NCBI GenBank assembly: GCA_036844705.1
Contig: DAIUFH010000014.1
Span: 1 to 36,807 of the forward strand
Direction: 5' to 3'
Source: DAIUFH01 sp036844705
GTDB lineage: Bacteria > Bacillota > Clostridia > Tissierellales > Tissierellaceae
DNA: 36,807 bases
Part shown: in pieces, positions 25,766 to 34,168 of the stretch
Layout of the letters: the number at the start of each line of letters is the position of its first letter
Position numbering within the stretch: position 1 is the first letter of the stretch
The notes under the pieces: generated by a model
Databases searched by the model: none
Seen by the model: the letters and a program-made list of their open reading frames with translations, nothing else
What the model was told of the DNA's origin: nothing
Position numbers and translations under genes: made by a program

Positions 25766-27175
25766 TCACAACGATTCATATACAGATCTATATATATCTT
25801 TTTCAGTGTAGGTTGTACTCAAGGCCTTTTCCATAGCCTTTTTTAAATATGGTTTTCTTTCTTCAATTTCTTTTCTCAATCCTTCTTCATCAATTGTTAC
25901 TAGTTTGTAGTCTTTCATAACCATGTTGCCATTGATCATAACATGCTTTACTGGTAGGGTAGAGGTATTAAATATTAGTTGGATAGGTAAAGTTTTATCC
26001 AAAATATCTAAGAAACTGTTTTTGTCTACCACAACTAAATCTGCAGAACAATTTTTAGCTATTTGTCCTATAGGATTATAAGTACCTAGTATATCACTTG
26101 CATTTTGGCTTACCATTTTAAAGGCTTCGTTAGAAGTAATCCAATTTGTATATGATGATTGAGTCCTTTGTAGGAGCAAAAATATTTTTAGAACTTCAAG
26201 CATGTTATTGTTGGTACCACAATTCAGACCATCAGAACCTAAGGTAATCTTAATATTTCGTTTTAAAAATTCTTTTGCATTGAAAATACCACTTCCGATA
26301 AAACAATTACTAGTTGGGTTTGATACTACTATTGAATTTCTTTCTGCTAATAAATCCAATTCATCATTATTTAGCCATATACAGTGAGCAAGAGATGTTT
26401 TATTACCAAGCAAATTTAACCTATCCATCTTTAATAAAGGAGATTCGTCATGATTTGCTGATATTTTCTGCCACTTAGTTTCAAGTAAATGGCTATGAAT
26501 TGGCAGATCATATTTATGAGCTAATTCTGAGGCTGCTTCTAAAAGATTGTCATCTGCCCTTTGTGGTGAATTAATACCTACAATTACCTGAATATTTTTA
26601 TCAGGTTTATGAAAATTATTTATAAAATCTGTATAGAAGTCAATATAATCTAAAGTACTTGAGAAAATATTATTTTTTCCCGATTTTGTTTTTGAGATAT
26701 TAATTTTATATAGAATATCGGAGTCGGGAATATTGTGAAGCATAGGTGCTAATCCTGACCTAAACCCTGTATTTTCATATGTCCTAGCAGCTTTATGAGA
26801 TGTTGCCAGGTGGGGGAGATGATCAACACAGGCTGTCACTCCAGAACGCAACATTTCACAAATTCCCAACAATACCGATATTTCCATATCACAATCAGAT
26901 AAAATCTTACCTAGTGCTATAGTATCAAATGACCATAACTCTAGTGGTTCACCAAAGGAAGTTCCCTTTAAAATATTTGTATAAGAATGATAATGGCTAT
27001 TAACAAGTCCAGGTAGAATATAATCGCCATTTAGATCAATGCATTCTTCATTTGATTCATAGATAATATCTTTTGACAATTCTGATATAATATTATCTTT
27101 AATTCTAATATCTATTTTTTTAAAGTTGATATTTGAGTCTTCCTGTACTAAAACTCTTCCATTTTTTAAAATCAT
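25766..27175 (-). CDS. ATZ/TRZ-type amidohydrolase (putative nucleoside/nucleobase deaminase)
   Basis: A 469-residue metal-dependent amidohydrolase of the cytosine/guanine/MTA-SAH deaminase and SsnA/AtzA branch. The metal ligands are complete: His61 and His63 (LVNSHYHSYTN), His229 (PIHSHLLET, with Glu232), His264 (LAHCIWL) and Asp315 (GSDGLNCGT). The final part (VKHVMINGNMVMKD) is the usual return to the beta-sandwich domain. Likely chemistry is hydrolytic deamination of an aminated ring, or dechlorination-type hydrolysis in distant relatives. It follows the isomerase-like gene by 9 bp in one operon, so they should act on linked substrates. Which base or nucleoside it uses cannot be read from the sequence. 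Confidence 0.88.
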   Translation of the reverse strand: MILKNGRVLVQEDSNINFKKIDIRIKDNIISELSKDIIYESNEECIDLNGDYILPGLVNSHYHSYTNILKGTSFGEPLELWSFDTIALGKILSDCDMEISVLLGICEMLRSGVTACVDHLPHLATSHKAARTYENTGFRSGLAPMLHNIPDSDILYKINISKTKSGKNNIFSSTLDYIDFYTDFINNFHKPDKNIQVIVGINSPQRADDNLLEAASELAHKYDLPIHSHLLETKWQKISANHDESPLLKMDRLNLLGNKTSLAHCIWLNNDELDLLAERNSIVVSNPTSNCFIGSGIFNAKEFLKRNIKITLGSDGLNCGTNNNMLEVLKIFLLLQRTQSSYTNWITSNEAFKMVSQNASDILGTYNPIGQIAKNCSADLVVVDKNSFLDILDKTLPIQLIFNTSTLPVKHVMINGNMVMKDYKLVTIDEEGLRKEIEERKPYLKKAMEKALSTTYTEKDIYRSVYESL

Positions 27176-27184
27176 ATCATTACC

Positions 27185-28375
27185 TTATTTAATTAATTCA
27201 AAGAATTCCTTTATACTCCCTGCATAATCGCCTAAACAGATTAAATAGTGATTTCCGACAGGAGTTTGATAGAAATCCTTAATATCAGAGTTCAATTTCA
27301 AACGAATTTGAGATCTGCATAGATCTTTTTCATGAAGACTTTCTTGTATATTGGCACTGGATAGGAAGTATCTATTCAATAAACCATTAGCTTTAAATAC
27401 TGTAGCTGATCCAGCTGGAATATCACCAGAAATAGCAACTCCTATATTGGATTCATAATGTGTATCCAATGTATATTTTTCAGGCATATTCAGAGGTAAA
27501 GTACAGTGAGCGAATATCATTTCATTTTTTTGATTGTCAATTCTTGAAGGATTTGACATAAAAACAGGTTGTCCTGAAATTTTACCTAAAACAACCATTG
27601 ATATTAATGAAGGTAAATCGCCTTCACATCCTGCAAAAATACCTTGTGAATTTAATAAAGCTAAGCCAAGACATCCAGTGTTTTTAACAGATGTCAATAA
27701 ATCAAAGCATCTTACAGTGAAGCCATCTAATTTGTATTTATCGACTAATCGTGTGAATGCACCGTAAATATCAAGAGCTTCCTTTATCTGATTCTTATCA
27801 AAATCCTTTGACATTAATTCACGGCATTTTTCACTATCTGGATATGTTTTCTTTGATATTTCTTCTAAAAGTTCCTTCATTTCAATTTCTATTATTTCGA
27901 TTCCAAGTTTATTTTTTAGCTCATTATAATCAAATTCTGTAGAAATAAGCCAGTCAGAAGGCTTGCCAATCAATCCTAGACGTAGCCCATTAAGAGAGTT
28001 CTTTGTTTCAATTGCACTAATTATTTGTTTAACTTGTGTTGCTAATTCTTCTTTTGTTCCATGTAAAAGTTTAGCTCTTTTACCCTTATTAGTCATGTAT
28101 GTTAGCATTTCCATTGAAGCTGATAATGAATTGTCACTACCACTAGTTAAAAGAATTATCGGCTCTTTCAAAGATTTTAGACTTTCCTTTAATAATCCTG
28201 CAGTACCACCGGTAGCCACATAGACTAATGATATATCCTCATTTTTTACTTCATCGAGGGGAGCATCAATAAAAGAGTACCCTGTATTTTGCTCTAAATA
28301 ATTAAATATTTCAAGAGACTTTTTCTTTAATGCGTAATCAGTATGCAAATTGCTTTTAAGATATAGATATTTCAT
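27185..28375 (-). CDS. L-fucose/L-arabinose isomerase-fold protein of unknown substrate
   Basis: A 396-residue protein whose C-terminal half resembles the L-fucose isomerase-like fold: GFTVRCFDLLT (about 218-228), LALLNSQGIFAGCEGDLPSLISM (about 238-260, written in part; Glu251 and Asp253) and MIFAHCTLP (His290) match the regions that hold the metal in sugar isomerases. The N-terminal part, with VATGGTAGLL near residue 53, is the usual substrate-binding lobe. I start at ATG 28375 after AAAGAGGG. A longer frame from 28471 would run through the promoter and operator and is rejected. It is co-transcribed with the amidohydrolase and tied by a shared operator to nucleoside uptake, so a sugar moiety released from nucleosides is a possible substrate; this is inference. 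Confidence 0.78.
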   Translation of the reverse strand: MKYLYLKSNLHTDYALKKKSLEIFNYLEQNTGYSFIDAPLDEVKNEDISLVYVATGGTAGLLKESLKSLKEPIILLTSGSDNSLSASMEMLTYMTNKGKRAKLLHGTKEELATQVKQIISAIETKNSLNGLRLGLIGKPSDWLISTEFDYNELKNKLGIEIIEIEMKELLEEISKKTYPDSEKCRELMSKDFDKNQIKEALDIYGAFTRLVDKYKLDGFTVRCFDLLTSVKNTGCLGLALLNSQGIFAGCEGDLPSLISMVVLGKISGQPVFMSNPSRIDNQKNEMIFAHCTLPLNMPEKYTLDTHYESNIGVAISGDIPAGSATVFKANGLLNRYFLSSANIQESLHEKDLCRSQIRLKLNSDIKDFYQTPVGNHYLICLGDYAGSIKEFFELIK

Positions 28376-28425
28376 GTATAACCCTCTTTCTTTAGATTTT
28401 AACCAAACGTTTTCAAAAATAAATG

Positions 28426-28471
28426 TTGGATGTCCTACCATTAAAATATCATAGAAGATTTTACATGTCAA
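28426..28471 (-). promoter_or_regulatory. Promoter and operator of the isomerase-amidohydrolase operon
   Basis: On the minus strand TTGACA (28471-28466), a 17-base spacer, then TATTTT (28448-28443). The predicted start near 28436 falls on the element TTGGATGTCCTA (28426-28437, as written on +). The same element occurs at the start of the divergent nucleoside importer promoter (29354-29365), which makes it a probable operator. Confidence 0.7.
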
Positions 28472-28487
28472 TGATTGATTATAGAAA

Positions 28488-29216
28488 TTATTTACTGTGT
28501 CTTCTAATTAAATTAAACTCCAGTTTATCTGTTATGAAGTAACTATTGGAATAGTATACTGGTTTACTTTTTACAGAATAGTGAACTTGCTGTAATAAAA
28601 GAAGGGCAATTTGTTGATTTAATGAAAGTTTTTTATTTAGTTGTTCATCAGATAGTATTGAATTGATTGAACAACTGGCAAAAGATATAGGGTTGTATTT
28701 TTCTAAAAAAATGAATATTGAGTCATATTTATTTCTAGTATAGTCCTCAAGCATACCATCTTCATAGGGTATATAATTTTCTACAAAAACTGTAGGAACA
28801 TCATTAGCTGTTCTCACTCTTTCTATATATAAAACTTCTACAGGTATTTTACTTCCTAACTTTTTAGATATTTCTTCTGATGCTGTTCGAATATCGAAAT
28901 ATACTTCCTTTGTACCGGGTATATAACCGTGATTCTCAATAATTTTGGTCGTACTTTCTAACGTAGCAATATTATATCTCATTTTACCATGATTTTTATA
29001 GCGAGTTACAAATGTTCCGATTCCGTGCCTAGAAACAATCAATCCCTCATTCTCGAGGGCCTTAAGTGCTTCGCGTATAGTGTTTCTGCTTACACCAAAT
29101 TCAGATGCCAATTTTGGTTCAGAAGGTAGTTGACTCATATAATCATATTCATTTATTTTGGCAGAGATATTCTCTTTTATCTGTGTTGAAAGACTTTTAC
29201 TAGTTAATTTCGTCAA
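28488..29216 (-). CDS. GntR-family regulator, HutC/UTRA type
   Basis: A 242-residue regulator. The N-terminal winged helix is at about residues 5-75 (LPSEPKLASEFGVSRNTIREAL, ENEGLIVSRHGIGTFV) and the UTRA ligand-binding domain at about 95-235 (VLYIERVRTANDVPTVFVENYIP). UTRA regulators typically bind a small sugar, phospho-sugar, amino acid or nucleoside-related ligand, released from the operator upon binding. It starts with TTG at 29216, with GGGGAG as ribosome site. It sits between the divergent isomerase-amidohydrolase genes and the nucleoside importer, and is the obvious regulator of both. Its own promoter carries a palindrome, suggesting autoregulation. Confidence 0.9.
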   Translation of the reverse strand: MTKLTSKSLSTQIKENISAKINEYDYMSQLPSEPKLASEFGVSRNTIREALKALENEGLIVSRHGIGTFVTRYKNHGKMRYNIATLESTTKIIENHGYIPGTKEVYFDIRTASEEISKKLGSKIPVEVLYIERVRTANDVPTVFVENYIPYEDGMLEDYTRNKYDSIFIFLEKYNPISFASCSINSILSDEQLNKKLSLNQQIALLLLQQVHYSVKSKPVYYSNSYFITDKLEFNLIRRHSK

Positions 29217-29251
29217 TTGTATCGCTCCCCTTTTAGGATATTGTTGCCATT

Positions 29252-29281
29252 AGTATAGTATATACTGGAACATACTGTCAA
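29252..29281 (-). promoter_or_regulatory. gntR promoter with overlapping palindrome
   Basis: On the minus strand TTGACA (29281-29276) is followed by an 18-base spacer and TATACT (29257-29252). The palindrome AGTATATACT (29257-29266) covers the end of the spacer and touches the -10. A second partial copy, ACATACT (29270-29276), lies next to the -35. AT-rich GTATA-type palindromes are common for HutC-branch regulators, so autoregulation is likely. Confidence 0.6.
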
Positions 29282-29314
29282 TATTGCTTATTTTTAAAAG
29301 TTACTAGGTAATAA

Positions 29315-29365
29315 TTGACACTAAAAAACGCTTATGGTATTATGAATAAAAGGTTGGATGTCCAA
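29315..29365 (+). promoter_or_regulatory. Promoter and operator of the nucleoside importer operon
   Basis: TTGACA (29315-29320), 17 bases, then TATTAT (29338-29343), close to the sigma-A consensus. TTGGATGTCCAA (29354-29365), a dyad TTGGA-TG-TCCAA, starts at about +4 and would sit under the initiating polymerase. About 110 bases of leader follow before the ATG at 29478. They show no purine-riboswitch or other known aptamer pattern. Confidence 0.72.
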
Positions 29366-29477
29366 TAAGTTAAAAAGGGGGAGATTAGAGATTTTAATAA
29401 GAAATAATAAGTACATAAAGCGTATTTGAAGAGATTGGAACACTAAAAAATAGAAAAGAGTAAATAGGAGGAACAAA

Positions 29478-30578
29478 ATGAAAAAACGTACCTTAAGTTT
29501 TATTATTTCAGTTTGTATTATTATGACTTTTTTAGCAGGTTGCGGTCAACAAAATCAAGCTCCAAATTCGGATAATTCGTCAGATAAACCTGTATCAGAT
29601 GCAAAAGATGCTAGTGATATAAAATTTGCAATCATATTTGGTACTGGCGGATTAGGAGATAATGGATACAATGATGAAGTTTATCAAGGTTGTGAAATGG
29701 CTGTAGAACAACTTGGTGTAAGCTTTGACTATTGTGAACCAAAGGATATTTCAGAATTTGAAACTCAACTACGTATGTACTCAGATGCTGAGGAATATGA
29801 TGTAATCTTTGCTATAAGTACTGAGCAGGTAGATGCACTTAAAATGGTTGCTGAAGATTATCCAGACCAAAAATTCTGTATGTTAGACACTGTAATAGAA
29901 GGATATGACAATATACACTGTATGTCAGCTGCTTATCCGGACCAACATTTTCTATCAGGTATGTTAGCTGGTTTAGCGACTAAAGATAGTAGATTCCCAC
30001 TAAGTAATCCTGAAAACGTTTTGGGATTTTGCATAGCTATGGATACTCCAACATCTAGAGGACAAGCTGCTGGATTTTTAGCTGGTGCAAAATATGTTAA
30101 TCCTGATGTTGAAATACTTACAAATTTTATAGGTGGTTATAGTGATCCAGCTACAGCAAAGGAATTGGCTTTAATGATGTATGAGCGTGGAGCTGATGTA
30201 GTAAGTGCAAATGCAGGAAGCTCAACTCAAGGTGTATTTTATGCAGCAGAAGAAGCAAATCGTTATGTAATTGGGACATCCCTTGCGATGGCTGATCCTG
30301 CACATAGCTTAAGCACTTCTTGCAAAAAAGTATGGTTATTTGTAGTTCAAGAAATCGAAAGTTTAGTAAATGGAACATGGGAACCAGGTTATACAGTTAA
30401 GGGGATACCTGATGGCGTATGTGACTATGATATAGAAGGTTTAGATGTTGAAGTACCTGAAGATGTAATTCAGATATTAGAAGATACAAGACAACTTATA
30501 GCAGATGGCGAGTTGGTTTTACCAAATGATATTGATCAAGTAGACGAATGGGCTGCTCAAAATCAATTACAGAAATAA
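29478..30578 (+). CDS. BMP/PnrA-family nucleoside-binding lipoprotein
   Basis: The substrate-binding subunit of a BMP-type ABC importer, 366 residues. A lipoprotein signal peptide ends in FLAGC, with Cys22 as the lipid-modified residue, followed by an Asn/Ser-rich linker. The mature part has the family pattern FAIIFGTGGLGDNGYND near residue 50, which lines the ligand pocket in PnrA-type proteins, and SAAYPDQHFLSGMLAGL near 150. Characterised family members bind purine nucleosides or related compounds. The start follows AGGAGG. The gene is first of a five-gene operon that ends with a nucleoside phosphorylase, which strongly supports nucleoside as the ligand. Confidence 0.92.
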   Translation: MKKRTLSFIISVCIIMTFLAGCGQQNQAPNSDNSSDKPVSDAKDASDIKFAIIFGTGGLGDNGYNDEVYQGCEMAVEQLGVSFDYCEPKDISEFETQLRMYSDAEEYDVIFAISTEQVDALKMVAEDYPDQKFCMLDTVIEGYDNIHCMSAAYPDQHFLSGMLAGLATKDSRFPLSNPENVLGFCIAMDTPTSRGQAAGFLAGAKYVNPDVEILTNFIGGYSDPATAKELALMMYERGADVVSANAGSSTQGVFYAAEEANRYVIGTSLAMADPAHSLSTSCKKVWLFVVQEIESLVNGTWEPGYTVKGIPDGVCDYDIEGLDVEVPEDVIQILEDTRQLIADGELVLPNDIDQVDEWAAQNQLQK

Positions 30579-30621
30579 AATTTTTTTAGACATTGCCTTA
30601 GGTTTGGAGGTGGAGTAATAT

Positions 30622-32151
30622 ATGGAAATGATAAGGATGGAGAAAATAAGCAAAATCTATCCTGGAACTGTGGCTCTAGACGGAGTTGATTTTACACTTA
30701 ATAAAAAGGAAATAGTTTCCTTATTAGGTGAAAACGGTGCTGGTAAAACAACACTTATGAAAATCTTATATGGCATGACTCCCCCTAGTTCAGGCGAAAT
30801 ATACTATAATGGTCAACCTGTAAAATTTAAGCGTCCACTTGATGCTATTGAAAAGGGTATATGTATGGTACACCAGCATTTTATGCTGGTGCCTGCATTT
30901 ACTATTATTGAAAATATCATTACAGGTAATGAACCGGGAAGCAGCATGTTTTTAGATATGAAGAAAGCAAGAGAAGAAGTAAAGGATTTAATCTCAAAAT
31001 TTCACTTTAATCTGGATCCTGATACAAAAGTGGAGAAACTATCAGTAGGTGAACAGCAAAGGGTTGAAATATTAAAGGTTTTATATAGAAAAGCTGATGT
31101 AATAATATTAGACGAACCAACAGCTGTTTTAACTCCACAAGAGGTTAATGATTTGTTTGTGATATTAAGAAGACTTAGGGATGATGGTAAAAGTATAATT
31201 ATTATCACACATAAGTTAAAGGAAACTAAAGCTATCGCAGATAGAGTAGTTGTACTAAGAGATGGTCATCTAGTAATTGATGATGTAAATCCAAGCGATA
31301 CAACAACAAAGCAACTTTCTGAGATGATGGTTGGCAGGGAAGTCAATTTAGATACACGTAAACCTGCAAAAAACATTGGAGATATATGCTTAAAGGTATC
31401 AAATTTAAAGGTAGAAGAAGATGACAAGGAGAAAATAAAGAATATTTCCTTTAATGTACGACATGGTGAAATCTTAGGGATAGCGGGTGTTGAAGGAAAT
31501 GGACAGACTCAACTTCTAGAGGCACTTACGGGACTTATAGAACAAAATGCAAAAGAGATAACTTTAGATGGCAAAAAATTGAATGGCAACAGTGCACAGT
31601 TTTTGAAGGCAGGAATTGGTCATATTCCAGAGGACAGATTGTCGATGGGATTGGTTAAAGAGATGTCTATAATGGAAAATCTCATATTGGGTTACCATAG
31701 AGAACGGGACTTTTGCACAAGGCATGGAATACTTTTGAAGAAGAATATCTTCAATTATGCAAAAAGTTTGAAGGAGAAATTTTTAATTAAAGCCCCAAGT
31801 GTTGAAGTAGCTGCTAGTTCTCTTTCAGGTGGAAATCAACAGAAAATAATAATTGCTAGGGCATTTAGCAGAAATCCAAAAGCGATAATTATTGCCCATC
31901 CTACAAGAGGAGTAGATATTGGTGCAATAGAATATATTCATGAACAACTACTTGAATTAAGAGATAAAGGTGCTGCGATATTATTGGTTTCAGCAGATTT
32001 AGATGAAGTTAGAAAATTAAGTGATAGAATTTTAGTGCTTTACGAAGGGAAAATTGTTTCGGAAAGTATGCCTGGAGAATTGGATGAAATAGAAATGGGA
32101 TTATTGATGACAGGTGGACATACTATGGTTGAGGAGGGGAATCAATGTTAA
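30622..32151 (+). CDS. Nucleoside ABC importer ATP-binding protein (two ABC domains)
   Basis: A 509-residue double ATPase of the sugar/nucleoside (NupO/NupA-like) type. Domain 1 (about 4-240) has Walker A GENGAGKTT, signature LSVGEQQRVE and Walker B IILDEPTAVLTP. Domain 2 (about 258-500) has the degenerate Walker A GVEGNGQTQ, signature LSGGNQQKII and AIIIAHPTRGVD, where His replaces the catalytic Glu. These second-site changes are normal for the family and are not damage. The ATG at 30622 follows GGAGGTGG. It overlaps the next gene by seven bases, so the ATPase and permeases are coupled. Confidence 0.94.
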   Translation: MEMIRMEKISKIYPGTVALDGVDFTLNKKEIVSLLGENGAGKTTLMKILYGMTPPSSGEIYYNGQPVKFKRPLDAIEKGICMVHQHFMLVPAFTIIENIITGNEPGSSMFLDMKKAREEVKDLISKFHFNLDPDTKVEKLSVGEQQRVEILKVLYRKADVIILDEPTAVLTPQEVNDLFVILRRLRDDGKSIIIITHKLKETKAIADRVVVLRDGHLVIDDVNPSDTTTKQLSEMMVGREVNLDTRKPAKNIGDICLKVSNLKVEEDDKEKIKNISFNVRHGEILGIAGVEGNGQTQLLEALTGLIEQNAKEITLDGKKLNGNSAQFLKAGIGHIPEDRLSMGLVKEMSIMENLILGYHRERDFCTRHGILLKKNIFNYAKSLKEKFLIKAPSVEVAASSLSGGNQQKIIIARAFSRNPKAIIIAHPTRGVDIGAIEYIHEQLLELRDKGAAILLVSADLDEVRKLSDRILVLYEGKIVSESMPGELDEIEMGLLMTGGHTMVEEGNQC

Positions 32152-33245
32152 ATAATTTGGAGAGTGCAAAAAAGATGGAAGTAAGAAATTCATTCATAAA
32201 TTCCTTTTTAGCATTGGTATTCTCACTTTTATTAGGAGCTATTTTTATTTGGGTATGTGGATATTCTCCAATAGAAAGTTATAAAGCTATAATTGGTGTG
32301 TCTTTAGGTACAGTAAAGGGATTTGCATTATCACTAAGCCAGGCAACTCCACTTATGTTTACAGGACTTTCATTTGCACTTGCCTATAGAGTACGTATGA
32401 TAAATACTGGTGCAGAAGGACAATTATATGCTGGTGCAATGGCAGCTGCTTTGGTAGGCGCTTATGTACATAATTTACCAAGTCCTATTCATATTTTGTT
32501 AGCTTTTGGTGCTGCATTTATTGCAGGTGGGTTAGTTGCTTTGCTTGTGGCTGCAGCTAAGGTTTATTTAAAATCAAATGAAATAACCATGACTCTTATG
32601 TTAAATAATATTATCATTTTATTTACAAGCTATCTTGCTAATGGACCACTTAAGCCAGCAGGCAGTGGAGTTGGACAGACTGAACGCATTGATGATAGTG
32701 CAAAATTAATGAAGTTGATACCCCAGACCCAATTAACAATAGCGATTTTTGTAGTCATAATTGTAGCTGTTATACTTCAGTATATTTTGCATAAGACAGT
32801 ATTTGGTTATGAGATAAAGGTTACTGGGTTAAATTTAAGAGGAGCATATGTAGCCGGTATCAATGTGGGTAAAACATATTTACTTACCTTTGCTTTAAGT
32901 GGTGCAGTCGCTGGTTTAGGTGGGGCAGCTATGGTATTAGGTGTTAATTATCGATTTATAGAGGGATTTTCATCAGGTTATGGATTTTCAGGAATTTCCA
33001 TAGCAGCCTTAGCAGCATATAGCCCTATTGGCGTAATTCTATCGGCATTTTTAATAGGTATTTTAAAAGCAGGTACAATCACTTTAAATCGTACTACTTC
33101 GATTCCTGTAGAGTTTGTAGATGTAATACAGGTTTTAGTAATCATATTTGTAGCAGCTCCTACTTTAATTCGAGCTATTTTAAATAAATTTAAAAAAATA
33201 AAAGAGCTCACCAATAAACAAAAACATGGAGGTGAAGCTATATGA
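32145..33245 (+). CDS. Nucleoside ABC importer permease 1 (BPD_transp_2)
   Basis: A polytopic permease of the ribose/nucleoside class, 366 residues with about 9-10 hydrophobic segments. Typical stretches are FTGLSFALAYRVRMINTGAEGQ near residue 71, where the fold resembles NupP/YufP-type proteins, and GLNLRGAYVAGINVGKTYLL near 228. It is the larger of the two permeases and has a longer basic C-terminal tail (KKIKELTNKQKHGG). It overlaps the ATPase gene by seven bases and the second permease by four (ATGA), so the three form one translational chain. Confidence 0.93.
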   Translation: MLNNLESAKKMEVRNSFINSFLALVFSLLLGAIFIWVCGYSPIESYKAIIGVSLGTVKGFALSLSQATPLMFTGLSFALAYRVRMINTGAEGQLYAGAMAAALVGAYVHNLPSPIHILLAFGAAFIAGGLVALLVAAAKVYLKSNEITMTLMLNNIIILFTSYLANGPLKPAGSGVGQTERIDDSAKLMKLIPQTQLTIAIFVVIIVAVILQYILHKTVFGYEIKVTGLNLRGAYVAGINVGKTYLLTFALSGAVAGLGGAAMVLGVNYRFIEGFSSGYGFSGISIAALAAYSPIGVILSAFLIGILKAGTITLNRTTSIPVEFVDVIQVLVIIFVAAPTLIRAILNKFKKIKELTNKQKHGGEAI

Positions 33246-34156
33246 ATTTCAATGCAGATTTAGTTTATTCTATAATTGCTTCCACCTTGAGAAGTTCAGT
33301 GCCTTTAATACTTGCTTCCTTGGGAGGATGTTTTTCAATGAGAGCCGGAGTTAGTGATTTAGGCTTAGAGGGAATGATGTTAGCTGGTTCATTTTTTTCA
33401 GTATTAGGTTCGTGGATTTCTGGAAGTGCTTGGATAGGTTTATTATTCGGTATAGTATTTGGAATGCTGTTTTCTATGTTACATGCAGTTATGCATATAA
33501 CATATCGCGTAAATGCTTCGATTAGTGGAATGTGTGTAAATCTTCTAGCAACTGCAGCAACACCTTTATTGTTAAATGAAATATTCAAGATGAGTGGAAA
33601 ATCAGTTACTGTAGAAGCTTTTAAAAAGCCAAATTGGGAATGGTTAAATCAAATTCCTGTATTAGGCAGGATTTTAGGAGCACAAAATGTATTGTTCTTT
33701 TTAGCACTTTTACTAGTCATTTTAGGATGGATATTTTTATATAAGACAAAACTAGGTCTTAGAATGAGAATGGTAAGTGAAAATCCTCATGCAGCAAGTA
33801 CTGTTGGACTAAATGTACTTGGATATAAATATTTTGGTGTTGCAATGAGTGGATGTTTTGCAGGACTTGGAGGAGCATATTTATCTCTTGGCCAGATGAA
33901 TTTGTTTGTAGAAAATATGACATCTGGAAGAGGATATATAGCTGTAGTTATTAATGCTTTTGGGAAATACAATCCTATAGGTACATTAGGAGGAAGTATA
34001 TTCTTTGGATTCTTTGATGCCTTACAGACAGTTTTCCAAAGCATATTCCCATCGCAATTGGTAATGATGATGCCATATGTGTTTACACTTTTAGTAATTA
34101 CATTTGGATTGAGCGGTGGAAAGGCTCCAGCTGGAGTTGGAAAGCATGTGGAATAG
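33242..34156 (+). CDS. Nucleoside ABC importer permease 2 (BPD_transp_2)
   Basis: The second permease, 304 residues, NupQ/YufQ-like. The signature region is LASLGGCFSMRAGVSDLGLEG (about residues 23-43, written in part) with about eight hydrophobic segments, and GLRMRMVSENPHAASTVGLNV near 171-190 as the conserved cytoplasmic loop that contacts the ATPase. It overlaps the first permease by four bases (ATGA) and is followed by the phosphorylase gene after 12 bp. The two-permease plus double-ATPase plus BMP-lipoprotein set is complete. Confidence 0.93.
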   Translation: MNFNADLVYSIIASTLRSSVPLILASLGGCFSMRAGVSDLGLEGMMLAGSFFSVLGSWISGSAWIGLLFGIVFGMLFSMLHAVMHITYRVNASISGMCVNLLATAATPLLLNEIFKMSGKSVTVEAFKKPNWEWLNQIPVLGRILGAQNVLFFLALLLVILGWIFLYKTKLGLRMRMVSENPHAASTVGLNVLGYKYFGVAMSGCFAGLGGAYLSLGQMNLFVENMTSGRGYIAVVINAFGKYNPIGTLGGSIFFGFFDALQTVFQSIFPSQLVMMMPYVFTLLVITFGLSGGKAPAGVGKHVE

Positions 34157-34168
34157 GAGGAGTGTTTT

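Noticed and set aside
28376..28471. Longer N-terminus for the isomerase-fold protein
   Set aside because: It would run through the -35, the -10 and the operator; the ATG at 28375 has a good ribosome site.
29366..29477. Possible purine riboswitch in the leader of the nucleoside importer
   Set aside because: No three-way-junction pattern or conserved loop sequences of the purine aptamer are visible.
31480..31910. Degenerate second Walker A and HPTRG in the nucleoside ATPase as a sign of damage
   Set aside because: These changes are normal for the second domain of the double-ATPase family.
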